Source of the DNA: Bathymodiolus thermophilus thioautotrophic gill symbiont
GTDB taxonomy: Bacteria; Pseudomonadota; Gammaproteobacteria; PS1; Pseudothioglobaceae
Assembly (NCBI RefSeq): GCF_003711265.1
Contig: NZ_CP024634.1
Span: forward strand, 930,001 to 994,000
Reading direction: 5' to 3'
Length of the DNA: 64,000 bases
In this document: positions 55,202-63,994 of the stretch, in pieces
Layout of the letters: every line of letters starts with the position of its first letter
How positions within the stretch are numbered: the first letter of the stretch is position 1
The notes under the pieces: generated by a model
What the model was told of the DNA's origin: nothing
What the model saw: only the letters and a program-made list of their open reading frames with translations
Database searches by the model: none
Program-made: the position numbers and the translations under genes

Positions 55202-57634
55202 ATGATGAATGAAGCAGAAACGAGGGCGGAGTTAATAGACCCACAACTAAAGGCGAGTGGCTGGGGTGTTGTAGAGGGGTCGAAGGTATTGCGTGAGCGA
55301 GATGTTTGTAAAATTACTGAGGGTAGGATTCAGATTGGTGGTGGGCGTAAAAATCCGCTTATTGCGGATTATATTTTGGCTTATCAAGGGTTTAAACTGG
55401 CGGTTGTTGAGGCTAAAAGTGCTGATTTGGCGGTGGGCGAGGGGGTGGCACAGGCTAAATTGTATGCGCAAAAATTAAATTTAAATTACACTTATGCTGC
55501 TAATGGTAAAGAAATTTATCAAATCAATATGAACACTGGTGAGGAGCGGTTTGTTGCTGGTTTTCCCACGCCTGATGAACTTTGGAGAGCTGTTTATGGT
55601 GAGCAAGATAAATGCTTAGATGCGTTTTCAAAGGTGCCTTTTGAGGATAAATCGGGCACTTGGAAGCCGAGGTATTATCAGGAAATTGCGGTGAACAAGA
55701 CGCTTGAGGCGATTGCAAAAAATCAAATGCGTATTTTGCTAACTCTGGCGACAGGTACGGGCAAAACAGCGATTGCGTTTCAAATTGCTTGGAAATTGTT
55801 TCATACGCGTTGGAATTTAAGCAAAGATGGGCAAAGGCAGCCGCGAATCTTGTTTTTGGCAGACCGTAATATTTTAGCCGATCAGGCGTTTAATGCATTT
55901 TCAGCCTTTAATGAGGATGCGATGGTGCGTATTAAGCCAAAAGAAATTAAGAAAAGGGGTAAGGTGCCAACCAATGGCAGTGTCTTTTTTACCATTTTTC
56001 AATCGTTAATGGCAAATGACAATACGGCTGAATTGCCAGAAGATGAGGAGCGAGATGAGGCAGAATTTGACGACAAAACTGCTTATTACCATCAATATGC
56101 ACAAGACTTTTTTGATTTAATTATTATTGACGAGTGCCACAGGGGCGGGGCCAATAATGAAAGTAGTTGGCGTGGGATTTTGGCCTATTTTTCTCCTGCG
56201 GTGCAGTTGGGTTTGACGGCGACGCCAAAACGCCAAGACAATGTGGATACTTATGAATATTTTGGTGAGCCTGTTTATGTTTATTCTCTGAAAGAAGGGG
56301 TGAATGATGGTTTTTTGACCCCGTTTAAAGTCAAGCGTATTAAGACAACCTTGGATGATTATATTTATATCAATGAGGATGAAATACTGGAAGGCAATGT
56401 TGAGACTAGCAAACTTTATGAAGAAAAAGACTTTAACAAAAACATAGAGATTAAAGCGCGTGAATTTAAACGGGTGCAGATTTTTATGGACGAAGTTAAT
56501 CAGAATGAAAAAACCATTGTTTTTTGTGCCTCTCAAGCGCATGCATCGATGGTTAGGGATTTGATTAACCAGTATAAAAACAGTGTTGATGTGAATTATT
56601 GTGTGCGAGTTACGGCAAATGATGGGGAGCTTGGGGAGCAATTTTTGCGTGAATTTCAAGACAATGAAAAAACTATTCCCACCATTCTAACCACTTCGCA
56701 AAAACTCTCAACGGGGGTGGATGCCCGTAATATTCGTAACATTGTGTTGATGCGAGAAGTGGGGCAAATGATTGAATTTAAACAAATCATTGGGCGTGGC
56801 ACACGACTTTTTGAGGGCAAAGACTTTTTTACCATTTATGACTTTGTGGATGCTTATCAAAATTTCTTAGACCCTGAGTGGGATGGTGACCCGATTGAGC
56901 CAGAAGCGTGTTATGGCTGTGGAGAATGTCCTTGTGTTTGTGAAAAAATGCCATCGAAGTCTTGTAAAAAATGTGGACAATCTCCTTGTGTGTGCGTTAA
57001 GGGAACTTGTGAGGGTTGTGAACAAAGCCCTTGTGTTTGCATTAAAAAAGTGAAAATAGAATTGGCTGATGGCAAAGCAAGAGAAATTCAGTATATGCTC
57101 ACAACTTCGTTTTGGGGTGCGGGTGGTGAGTTGATTTCAGCAACAGAATTTTTGCAAAATTTGTTTGGTGAATTGCCTAATTTTTTCAAAGATGAAGAGG
57201 AATTGCGGGAGATATGGGGGCATCCAAGCACCAGACAGGATTTGCTGCAAAAATTAGAGGTTGCGGGTTTTGGTAAACAACAATTAAACAGTTTGAAAAA
57301 ACTTATTAATGCGGAAAATAGCGATTTATTCGATGTGCTTGAATATGTATTTAATAGCGATTTTCAACTGATGACCCGACAAGAAAGGGTGTCTGAGGCA
57401 AGGGCAAAAATACTGTTTTCTTTGAACGAAGTCCAGCAAGAATTTATAGAATTTGTTTTGAGTAAGTATATTGAAAGCGGCGTTGAAGAACTTAAGCGGA
57501 GTCAATTATCAACTTTGTTAACAATAAAATACCAGTCGCTGGAGGATGCTAAAGAGGTATTAGGCGAGATAGAAGACATTGTCCCTTTGTTTGTTGATTT
57601 TCAAAAATATTTATACCAAGCAAAGGTGGCGTAA
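55202..57634 (+). CDS. hsdR: Type I restriction enzyme subunit HsdR, with cysteine-rich insert
   Basis: The 810-residue restriction and translocation subunit starts with an HSDR_N nuclease region (IADYILAYQGFKLAVVEAKS near 57, where D and E-x-K fit the nuclease motif). An SF2 helicase follows with Walker A ATGTGKT near 180, DECHRGG near 310, and helicase motifs including GLTATP and IGRGTRLFEGKD near 530. An unusual insert at about 570-613 has thirteen cysteines in three CxxC/CxC units ending PCVC. The C-terminal domain is of EcoEI type. It is separated from hsdM-hsdS by the Gabija pair and Bro-N gene. Confidence 0.92.
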   Translation: MMNEAETRAELIDPQLKASGWGVVEGSKVLRERDVCKITEGRIQIGGGRKNPLIADYILAYQGFKLAVVEAKSADLAVGEGVAQAKLYAQKLNLNYTYAANGKEIYQINMNTGEERFVAGFPTPDELWRAVYGEQDKCLDAFSKVPFEDKSGTWKPRYYQEIAVNKTLEAIAKNQMRILLTLATGTGKTAIAFQIAWKLFHTRWNLSKDGQRQPRILFLADRNILADQAFNAFSAFNEDAMVRIKPKEIKKRGKVPTNGSVFFTIFQSLMANDNTAELPEDEERDEAEFDDKTAYYHQYAQDFFDLIIIDECHRGGANNESSWRGILAYFSPAVQLGLTATPKRQDNVDTYEYFGEPVYVYSLKEGVNDGFLTPFKVKRIKTTLDDYIYINEDEILEGNVETSKLYEEKDFNKNIEIKAREFKRVQIFMDEVNQNEKTIVFCASQAHASMVRDLINQYKNSVDVNYCVRVTANDGELGEQFLREFQDNEKTIPTILTTSQKLSTGVDARNIRNIVLMREVGQMIEFKQIIGRGTRLFEGKDFFTIYDFVDAYQNFLDPEWDGDPIEPEACYGCGECPCVCEKMPSKSCKKCGQSPCVCVKGTCEGCEQSPCVCIKKVKIELADGKAREIQYMLTTSFWGAGGELISATEFLQNLFGELPNFFKDEEELREIWGHPSTRQDLLQKLEVAGFGKQQLNSLKKLINAENSDLFDVLEYVFNSDFQLMTRQERVSEARAKILFSLNEVQQEFIEFVLSKYIESGVEELKRSQLSTLLTIKYQSLEDAKEVLGEIEDIVPLFVDFQKYLYQAKVA

Positions 57635-57687
57635 ATGAGTGATTATTTATCTTTATGTGAAGATTTCTTATTAATGAAAAAGCAATT

Positions 57688-58368
57688 ATGACAATAAAAA
57701 ACTGGCACGAAAACGACAGACCCAGAGAAAAAATGATTAAATTTGGCGAGGACAGTTTGAGCGATGCAGAGTTGTTGGCTATATTTTTACGCACCGGTAT
57801 TAAGGGTAAAAGTGCGGTGGTATTGGCGCAAGATTTGCTTGATCAATTTGGCTCTTTGCATAATTTGTTAAATGCAAATGAGGAGGAATTTTGCAAAGGT
57901 AAGGGCTTGGGGCCAGCAAAATATGCCAATTTGCGTGGGGTGATGGCGATGGCAAAACGGTATTTTGAGTCGGGTATGAACAAGGGTGATACTTTTACTC
58001 GACCAGAGCAAATTGCCAGTTATTTGCACTTGCATATTGGCAATTCACATCGGGAGACTTTTGCGATGTTGTTGTTGGATCAAAAAAATCATTTGATTGA
58101 ATTGGTGGAATTATTTACTGGCACGCTAAATAAAGCCAGTGTGCATCCACGAGAAGTGGTTAAAGCCGTGTTGCATAACAATGCAGCGGCTGTGATTTTG
58201 GCACACAATCATCCGTCAGGCGATCCAACGCCATCACAATCTGATATTAATATTACTCACAAAATTAAAGACGCATTGGCGTTGATTGATGTGCGTGTGC
58301 TAGACCATATTATTGTAGGCAACGGTGGGCGTTTTGAGAGTTTGGCACAGCGGGGTAATATGTTGTGA
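57688..58368 (+). CDS. radC: RadC/MPN-JAB family protein
   Basis: The 226-residue protein has an N-terminal helix-hairpin-helix part ([15 protein letters not shown] near 30) and the MPN+ metal-binding motif in [15 protein letters not shown] near 172. It is annotated as a DNA repair protein by tradition, but the role is unclear. Its stop overlaps the mtgA start by 4 bases. Confidence 0.9.
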   Translation: MTIKNWHENDRPREKMIKFGEDSLSDAELLAIFLRTGIKGKSAVVLAQDLLDQFGSLHNLLNANEEEFCKGKGLGPAKYANLRGVMAMAKRYFESGMNKGDTFTRPEQIASYLHLHIGNSHRETFAMLLLDQKNHLIELVELFTGTLNKASVHPREVVKAVLHNNAAAVILAHNHPSGDPTPSQSDINITHKIKDALALIDVRVLDHIIVGNGGRFESLAQRGNML

Positions 58369-59072
58369 AGTGGTTAAAGCGCTTAATTTTATGGTTAATG
58401 TTGCTTATTGTTGTTGTTTTTTCTGCTTATCTTAATCATCTGCATGGCGTGGTTAAAGATGAATTTTCTAAGCCGTTAGATGCAAAAAATTCCACCTTAT
58501 TGCTGGCACAACAGCCGCAGGCGCTTATTAATATGTTGTTAATAGTAGAAGACCAGTCATTTTTTCAGCATAATGGGGTGGATTTTAGAGAAATCACCAG
58601 AGTGGTGCGTGATTATTATTTGCATGATAAGCCCATGAGGGGTGCCAGTACCATTACCCAACAATTGATTAAAAATTCATTGCTCACGCGTAAAAAAACC
58701 CTGACTAGAAAACTTAATGAAGCGTTAATGGCATTGTTGTTGGAGGCTACATTTGACAAAGAGATGATTTTGAATCGCTATATGAACAGTGTGTATTTGG
58801 GGCAACATGGGTATTATGAAGTGCATGGATTTCAGCGTGCGGCGCAGTTTTATTTTAATGCAAAGCTTGAGGATTTACCCCTGAAACACTTAGCAACTTT
58901 GGTGGCATTGATAAAGGGGCCAAGTTATTATCATCCAACCAAACACCCGAGGCGCTTACTAAGGCGCAGAAATTTAGTGTTACAACTGTATTATAAGTAT
59001 AAAAAAACGATAAAATGGCACAATGCAAAATACACAAAATACACAAAATATGCAAAACATACTGGCAATTGA
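58365..59072 (+). CDS. mtgA: Monofunctional peptidoglycan glycosyltransferase
   Basis: The 235-residue protein has an N-terminal membrane anchor ([17 protein letters not shown] near 6) and a family 51 glycosyltransferase domain: [13 protein letters not shown] near 63 with the catalytic glutamate, [12 protein letters not shown] near 97, [13 protein letters not shown] near 118 and [16 protein letters not shown] near 146. It polymerises lipid II. A GTG start at 58365 is used. The last residues ([14 protein letters not shown]) are encoded by a 9-bp repeat shared with tsaB. Confidence 0.9.
   Translation: MKWLKRLILWLMLLIVVVFSAYLNHLHGVVKDEFSKPLDAKNSTLLLAQQPQALINMLLIVEDQSFFQHNGVDFREITRVVRDYYLHDKPMRGASTITQQLIKNSLLTRKKTLTRKLNEALMALLLEATFDKEMILNRYMNSVYLGQHGYYEVHGFQRAAQFYFNAKLEDLPLKHLATLVALIKGPSYYHPTKHPRRLLRRRNLVLQLYYKYKKTIKWHNAKYTKYTKYAKHTGN
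59023..59058. repeat. 9-bp tandem repeat spanning the mtgA/tsaB overlap
   Basis: Four units of the type ATGCAAAAT or ACACAAAAT in a row. Because the unit is a multiple of three, changes in copy number lengthen both proteins without breaking either frame. Confidence 0.8.
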
Positions 59073-59700
59073 CACTTGCACCGAAGTTTGTTCTGTGAGT
59101 CTTTATACACAAGGTGAGATGGTTTCACGCTTTGTGCAAGATGTGGCAAAAAGTTCCAGTTTAATTTTACCGTTGTGCGATGAAGTGTTTGCCGAAGCCA
59201 ATATAACAAGTGCAGATTTGGATGTGATTGTTTACACCAAAGGCCCCGGTGCATTTACAGGTGTGCGTATGTGTGTGAGCGTGGTGCAAGGAATGTCTTT
59301 GGCGCACAATATTCCCACTGTGGGGTTTTCTACCCTTGAAGTGGTTGGCTTTGGTGCTGTGCAAAAATACAAAATTGATAAACTTGCCATTGCCCTTGAT
59401 GCGCGTATGAATGAGGTCTATTGGGGGATATATCAAGAAGGGGTGTTAAGTGTTGAGCGTTTGGAAAAGCCTGATTTGGTTGATGTGCTGGGTGTTGATT
59501 TTATGGGGGTAGGCACGGGTTGGGGTGCTTATGCGGAGGTACTTGCAGCACGCACAGGGATTGATAATTTTGTGGCAAATTTTTATCCAAAATCTGAGAA
59601 TTTAATCGCTTTGTTTTTAGCCAAAAACACTGAGATTGGTGCCGAGTTGCCGTTGCCAACTTATTTGCGTAACAATGTTGCACAAAAATCGTTAAAATAA
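59050..59700 (+). CDS. tsaB: TsaB, tRNA t6A37 modification complex subunit
   Basis: The 216-residue ASKHA-fold protein starts at 59050 ([18 protein letters not shown]), matching family N-termini. An ATG at 59023 would add nine repeat-encoded residues (MQNTQNTQN). The motifs VYTKGPGAFTGVRM near 62 and VALDARMNEVYW-like ALDARMNEVYWG near 116 are present. TsaB works with TsaD and TsaE in threonylcarbamoyl transfer. The start codon region overlaps mtgA. Confidence 0.92.
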   Translation: MQNILAIDTCTEVCSVSLYTQGEMVSRFVQDVAKSSSLILPLCDEVFAEANITSADLDVIVYTKGPGAFTGVRMCVSVVQGMSLAHNIPTVGFSTLEVVGFGAVQKYKIDKLAIALDARMNEVYWGIYQEGVLSVERLEKPDLVDVLGVDFMGVGTGWGAYAEVLAARTGIDNFVANFYPKSENLIALFLAKNTEIGAELPLPTYLRNNVAQKSLK

Positions 59701-59731
59701 CCAATTCAATCTTAATTTTGGAATCATCAGT

Positions 59732-60469
59732 ATGTGGAAATGGATTCAAGCATTTGCTTCACCACAAAATTTTTATCAAACCAGTGCTAAAATTATCCCT
59801 TGGTTTATGATTCCTTTTGTTGCCCTGTCCTTGGCAGGGCTGTATTGGGGCTTAGTGGTTTCTCCCGCTGATTATCAACAAGGCGATAGCGTCCGCATCA
59901 TGTATGTGCATGTGCCTGCTGCTTGGATGAGTTTATTTATTTATATGGTGATGGCAATTTCAGGTGCCATTGGCCTCATTTGGCAAATTAAATTAGCACA
60001 TATAGTTGCCAAAGTATCGGCACCAATTGGTGCATTATTTACGCTTTTGGCATTAATCACAGGCAGTATTTGGGGCAAACCCATGTGGGGGACTTGGTGG
60101 GTGTGGGATGCGCGTCTAACTTCTGAACTTATTTTGTTGTTCTTATATTTGGCTTATATGTCGCTTAATAATGCCTTTGACAATCCGAAAACAGCCTCTA
60201 AGGCATCTGCTATTTTGGCGATTGTGGGCTTGGTCAACATTCCTATTATTTATTATTCAGTTGAATGGTGGAATAGCCTGCATCAAGGCTCATCTATCGG
60301 TGTAACAAAGGTTTCTATGCAAATCGATATGTTTATTTCGCTGATGTTAATCAGTTTTGCCTTTAAGTTTTTATATGGCGCATTGATGTTAATGCGTGCC
60401 CGAGATGAGGTATTGGTAAGAGAGCAAAATTCACGCTGGGTAAGAACCTTAATAGAGGGCAAAGAATGA
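59732..60469 (+). CDS. ccmC: Cytochrome c maturation heme transporter CcmC
   Basis: The 245-residue membrane protein has six helices and the tryptophan-rich heme-handling motif WGTWWVWDARLTSELILLF near 125. Conserved histidines flank it (YVHVPAAWMS near 68, SLHQGSS near 186). It loads heme onto CcmE. No ccmA or ccmB precedes it here. Confidence 0.95.
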   Translation: MWKWIQAFASPQNFYQTSAKIIPWFMIPFVALSLAGLYWGLVVSPADYQQGDSVRIMYVHVPAAWMSLFIYMVMAISGAIGLIWQIKLAHIVAKVSAPIGALFTLLALITGSIWGKPMWGTWWVWDARLTSELILLFLYLAYMSLNNAFDNPKTASKASAILAIVGLVNIPIIYYSVEWWNSLHQGSSIGVTKVSMQIDMFISLMLISFAFKFLYGALMLMRARDEVLVREQNSRWVRTLIEGKE

Positions 60470-60633
60470 TGGATTTTTTACTATTTGATAAATACACAAC
60501 TTATATATGGGTGTCGTATTTGCTCACTTTTGCCATGGTGGCGTTTTTATTTATCAGCGCCAAGGTAAATCGTACACGCGTTATTACACAATTACGCATT
60601 AAATACATTAGAGGGAGAAATGACAATGACTAA
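60466..60633 (+). CDS. ccmD: CcmD small membrane protein
   Basis: A 55-residue protein with one hydrophobic helix (WVSYLLTFAMVAFLFI near residue 15) and a basic tail (TRVITQLRIKYIRGRN). It overlaps the end of ccmC by 4 bases and the start of ccmE by 14. Size and position fit CcmD, which helps release holo-CcmE. Confidence 0.85.
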   Translation: MMDFLLFDKYTTYIWVSYLLTFAMVAFLFISAKVNRTRVITQLRIKYIRGRNDND

Positions 60634-61042
60634 AAGGCAAAACAGAATGGTGCTTGTGGCAATATTAGTTGCCGGTGCAGTATTGGCGGTAACGCTTTTA
60701 TTTCAAGCATTGGGGAATAATGCCAATTACTTTTATTCACCCACTGAAGTGGCAGAAGGCAAGGCGCCGATTGGCAAAAGTTTCCGCTTGGGTGGTTTGG
60801 TTACTGTGGGTAGTTTTAAGCGGGAAGATTTAAAATCTACCTTTGATGTTACCGACAATAAAAACAAATTTACCATCCAATACACAGGTATTTTGCCCGA
60901 CTTATTTAGAGAGGGGCAGGGTATTATTGCCATGGGCTCTTTGGTGGGCAAGGTATTTATAGCAACAGAAGTATTGGCAAAGCACGATGAAAATTATATG
61001 CCTCCCGAAGTTTCTGATGCTTTAGAAAAAGCGAAGGAGTAA
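60620..61042 (+). CDS. ccmE: Heme chaperone CcmE
   Basis: The 140-residue periplasmic chaperone has an N-terminal anchor and an OB fold (GKSFRLGGLVTVGSF near 52). The heme-binding histidine is in KHDENYMPPEV near 120 (HxxxY). GAGGGA precedes the ATG; a second ATG at 60626 is possible. Confidence 0.95.
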   Translation: MTMTKRQNRMVLVAILVAGAVLAVTLLFQALGNNANYFYSPTEVAEGKAPIGKSFRLGGLVTVGSFKREDLKSTFDVTDNKNKFTIQYTGILPDLFREGQGIIAMGSLVGKVFIATEVLAKHDENYMPPEVSDALEKAKE

Positions 61043-61044
61043 TC

Positions 61045-61566
61045 ATGAATAAATTCTTACCTTTGACAATTTTTGTTGTTTTGGCATGGTTTTTATATAA
61101 CGGTTTAGGGCGAGATACGAAAAAAATCCCTTCACCTTTAATCGGCAAAACCTTCCCAAGTCTTGAAGTTGAAGATTTTCAAACGGGTGATAAATTTACA
61201 CTACCAAGTCGCCTAAAAAACAAAGTATCGTTGGTTAATGTGTGGGCTTCTTGGTGCGTTACTTGTAGAGCAGAACATAAAATGTTGAACAATATTGCCC
61301 AAACCAGCAGTGTACAAATGGTCGGTATTAACTATAAAGACAGCAAAAAAGAGGGTGAGCGTTTTTTACGCACACTTGGCAATCCGTTCGATTTCATCGT
61401 ATTTGATGATCGGGGTAAGCTGGGCTTGGAATTAGGTGTGTATGCCACACCTGAGACCTTTGTGGTTGACAAAAAAGGTGTTATCCGATTTAAGCGTATT
61501 GGCGACATTACACCAAGCATTTGGCAGCAACAAATATTGCCATTAATTGAGCAATTACAAAAATAA
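61045..61566 (+). CDS. ccmG: Thiol-disulfide oxidoreductase CcmG/DsbE
   Basis: The 173-residue membrane-anchored thioredoxin has the active site WASWCVTCRAEH near 71, the glycine/proline loop GVYATPETFVV near 131 and the GIN-type signature in VGINYKDSKKEG near 95. It reduces apocytochrome c. In E. coli ccmF comes between ccmE and ccmG; it is missing here. Confidence 0.93.
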   Translation: MNKFLPLTIFVVLAWFLYNGLGRDTKKIPSPLIGKTFPSLEVEDFQTGDKFTLPSRLKNKVSLVNVWASWCVTCRAEHKMLNNIAQTSSVQMVGINYKDSKKEGERFLRTLGNPFDFIVFDDRGKLGLELGVYATPETFVVDKKGVIRFKRIGDITPSIWQQQILPLIEQLQK

Positions 61567-61587
61567 TAGATTTTTTTCTAAAATCTA

Positions 61588-61615
61588 TTGACAGCAAGCA
61601 TTTTTACTGGATAAT
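61588..61615 (+). promoter_or_regulatory. Sigma70-type promoter for the HU gene
   Basis: TTGACA at 61588-61593 and GATAAT at 61610-61615 with a 16-base spacer, about 60 bases before the HU start codon. Confidence 0.7.
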
Positions 61616-61675
61616 CCTATTTTTCAAAGTTTTTAATTTTAAACAATAATTCACACAACAAGGAGAAGTAAGAAA

Positions 61676-61948
61676 ATGAATAAATCAGACTTAATTGATG
61701 CCATTGCATCAACAGCAGACCTTTCTAAAGCAGACGCAGGTCGTGCATTAAATGCAGTAACAGACGCAATTACAAATTCATTGTCAAAAGGTGACAATGT
61801 TGCTATTACAGGTTTTGGTAATTTTCTAGTAAGAGACCGTGCAGCACGCACAGGTCGTAATCCACAAACGGGCGCAACGATTCAAATCAAAGCATCTAAA
61901 GTTCCAGCGTTTAAAGCAGGAAAAACATTGAAAGAAGCAGTAAATTAA
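61676..61948 (+). CDS. hup: HU-type DNA-binding protein
   Basis: The 90-residue histone-like protein has the HU/IHF motif [21 protein letters not shown] near 46 with the DNA-intercalating proline loop, and ends [11 protein letters not shown], typical of HU-beta. A strong AAGGAG ribosome-binding site precedes it. Confidence 0.95.
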   Translation: MNKSDLIDAIASTADLSKADAGRALNAVTDAITNSLSKGDNVAITGFGNFLVRDRAARTGRNPQTGATIQIKASKVPAFKAGKTLKEAVN

Positions 61949-61961
61949 TTTTTTTATTAAG

Positions 61962-61967
61962 TATAAT
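61962..61967 (+). promoter_or_regulatory. Possible -10 box of the tRNA operon
   Basis: A TATAAT hexamer lies about 37 bases before tRNA-Val and after the HU stop. The -35 region is only a T-rich stretch. Confidence 0.4.
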
Positions 61968-62003
61968 ACCTCGGTGCTTAATTAAGTATTGAGTATGTTT
62001 TTT

Positions 62004-62079
62004 GGGCGCTTAGCTCAGTTGGTAGAGCATCGCCCTTACAAGGCGAGGGTCACAAGTTCAAGTCTTGTAGCGCCCACCA
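62004..62079 (+). tRNA. tRNA-Val (anticodon UAC)
   Basis: A 76-base cloverleaf: acceptor GGGCGCT/AGCGCCC, D arm with TAGCTCAGTTGGTAGA, anticodon loop CTTACAA, T loop GTTCAAGTC, encoded CCA. Confidence 0.97.
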
Positions 62080-62085
62080 AAAAAT

Positions 62086-62162
62086 GGAGCGGTAGCTCAG
62101 TTGGTTAGAGTGCCTGCCTGTCACGCAGGACGTCGCGGGTTCGAATCCCGTCCGCTCCGCCA
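62086..62162 (+). tRNA. tRNA-Asp (anticodon GUC)
   Basis: A 77-base cloverleaf: acceptor GGAGCGG/CCGCTCC, anticodon stem CCTGC/GCAGG with loop CTGTCAC, T loop GTTCGAATC, encoded CCA. It follows tRNA-Val by 6 bases and is co-transcribed. Confidence 0.97.
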
Positions 62163-62169
62163 TTTTTAA

Positions 62170-62198
62170 ATAGCACTCTTTTTGAGTGCTATTTTTTT
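62170..62198 (+). terminator. Intrinsic terminator of the tRNA operon
   Basis: A near-perfect TAGCACTC/GAGTGCTA stem with a T-rich loop is followed by seven T residues. Confidence 0.9.
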
Positions 62199-62295
62199 GT
62201 CCGTTAAAAAGTAGCAGATGTAAATTAATAGAGACCCTTTTGTTGGGCGTTTATGTCTAATACAAGGCTTCTAGTAGAGTAAGACCCTTGTATAA

Positions 62296-62441
62296 GAGGC
62301 CTTTGCATAAATATGAATAATCATCAAGAATCCACTTCTCCCCCACTTGGCATTTTTTTAACTTTGCTAGGGCAGAGTTTAAGGAAATGGCTAGGTTGGC
62401 AACCGTTGAATTTTGTCAATCACTTTTATGCAAATGGCCTT
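62296..62441. repeat. Repeat C, copy upstream of gspL (1)
   Basis: Ends GAGGCCTTTGCATAAATATG and CTTTTATGCAAATGGCCT, inverted, with the family's inner CCCCACTTGG segment. About 146 bp. Confidence 0.75.
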
Positions 62442-62521
62442 ATAATATTTAATCGCCAAACTGGTTGTTTTTATTTATACAAGGACCCTTATTCCCTTTA
62501 TAATAATACAAAACTTTAAAA

Positions 62522-62682
62522 GAGACATTAATACATCAATATGAACCATCAAAAATCCACTTTCCATTCGTTTGGTCATTTTTTAAATACAGTTTTAGCC
62601 TTGTTGGAGCAAGGTTTAAGGAATTTATTAAGTTGGCAGAAAATGAATTTTGCTAATTATCCATATTTACACAAAAGTCTTT
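62522..62682. repeat. Repeat C, copy upstream of gspL (2)
   Basis: Diverged ends (GAGACATTAATACATCAATA and CCATATTTACACAAAAGTCT) around the conserved AATTTTGCTAAT arm. About 160 bp, ending 14 bases before the gspL start. Confidence 0.65.
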
Positions 62683-62696
62683 AAAATAGCGTCTTA

Positions 62697-63560
62697 ATGA
62701 ATATTATTTACTACAATGAATCTAGTGTGTTTGACGAATTATCGTCTAATGAACGCTATCTGATTGCGATTGATTCGGATTTGGTGTCGACACATCAAGT
62801 GGAATTGCCTAAGATGAACCTTGCTAAGGCAAAAAAAGCCATTCCTTTTTTGTTGGAAGATACCTTATTGGATGACATTGAAAACTTAGATTTCTTTGTG
62901 CGAAAAACAGCAAACACCCATTATTACGAAGTGATTGTAATGGGCAAGCAGGTTATGAGCGAACTTCAAGAAAAAATTGAGCACGCACAATTGGGCGTTG
63001 AGCGTTGTGTCATTGATTTTATGTTGTTACCTAATGACAAAGAAAAAATGCATTACCAAGAAGACGAAAGAGGCATATTGTTTCGTTTTGGCGAGTTCTT
63101 AGGTGGCAGAATGGACAAAGTCATATTTGACGAGTCGCCAATAGATCAATATCAACTAATTAATGCAACGCTGGATATTAAGAACAGTCAAATTAATTTA
63201 CTAGAAGTGGATTGGCTGAAGAATTGGGAAAAATCGCTACGACAATGGCGTGTTGGTATTGTGATTATTTTACTCTTGGCTGTGTTGTTGCCAGTCCATC
63301 TGATTATGGACAATTATTATTTGTCTGAGAAGGTTCAAATGCAACGCAGCGCTAACCAAAGTACCTTTAAAAAACTGTTTCCTGAAGTTAAGCGTATTGT
63401 TGACTTGCCTGTGCAAATTAAACAAAAAGTAAATCAGGCGAATAGCAGTAAGACCCGATCAAGTCGTGATTTATTAACTGAACTTAAGTTAAAAAATAAG
63501 CCTGACGCAGTCATTAAGCACCTTAAATTTAACCAACAAACTCTCACATTAAAACCATGA
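62697..63560 (+). CDS. gspL: Type II secretion protein GspL-like
   Basis: The 287-residue protein has a cytoplasmic actin-like N-terminal part (LPKMNLAKAKKAIPFLLEDTL near 37), one membrane helix (VGIVIILLLAVLLPVHLIM near 187) and a short periplasmic part. It is shorter than classical GspL (about 390). It overlaps gspM by 4 bases. The other gsp genes are outside the window. Confidence 0.8.
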   Translation: MNIIYYNESSVFDELSSNERYLIAIDSDLVSTHQVELPKMNLAKAKKAIPFLLEDTLLDDIENLDFFVRKTANTHYYEVIVMGKQVMSELQEKIEHAQLGVERCVIDFMLLPNDKEKMHYQEDERGILFRFGEFLGGRMDKVIFDESPIDQYQLINATLDIKNSQINLLEVDWLKNWEKSLRQWRVGIVIILLLAVLLPVHLIMDNYYLSEKVQMQRSANQSTFKKLFPEVKRIVDLPVQIKQKVNQANSSKTRSSRDLLTELKLKNKPDAVIKHLKFNQQTLTLKP

Positions 63561-63994
63561 ACTGGCATAACTTATCTAATAAAAAGAAGGCAAATTTTTT
63601 GGTTTTGGGCGTTGTTGCATTGTTGTTTGTATTATTTATACTAAGCATTGTTTTTCTTAATAGTAAAAACAGTACGCTGAATCAAGAACTCACCAGAGAG
63701 CGTGCCTTGTCGCATTCGTTGACAACCTTACAAAGTTCCGTGATTTTCCCTGCCTTATCTACGGCAAAGGCTAAAAAGATTATTCGCAAAACTTATCGTA
63801 CATTCAAGGGCAAAAAGATGCACATTGATAAAAATAAGCACATTGTGTTGAGTGGGTCAAAAATACAGTTTTTTAAAATATTGAATGGATTGAGTGCACT
63901 CAAAAATAAGCACGGCATTATCGTCATTGGTGCAGATATTAAGTATGTCGATAACGGCATAGTTGATGCAAAATTGATTTTTTCATATCCATGA
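63557..63994 (+). CDS. gspM: Type II secretion protein GspM-like
   Basis: The 145-residue protein has one N-terminal membrane helix (FLVLGVVALLFVLFILSIVF near 14) and a small periplasmic ferredoxin-like domain. Its order after gspL and its size fit GspM, which binds GspL. Confidence 0.75.
   Translation: MNWHNLSNKKKANFLVLGVVALLFVLFILSIVFLNSKNSTLNQELTRERALSHSLTTLQSSVIFPALSTAKAKKIIRKTYRTFKGKKMHIDKNKHIVLSGSKIQFFKILNGLSALKNKHGIIVIGADIKYVDNGIVDAKLIFSYP

Larger units (their letters stand above)
62199..62696. other. Intergenic region with two repeat C copies
   Basis: About 500 bases without a gene, holding two diverged repeat C copies (62296-62441 and 62522-62682) before gspL. Confidence 0.7.

Noticed and set aside
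57635-57691. An 18-codon frame between hsdR and radC
   Set aside because: Too short, no motif; it probably only reflects the spacer, although it overlaps the radC start.
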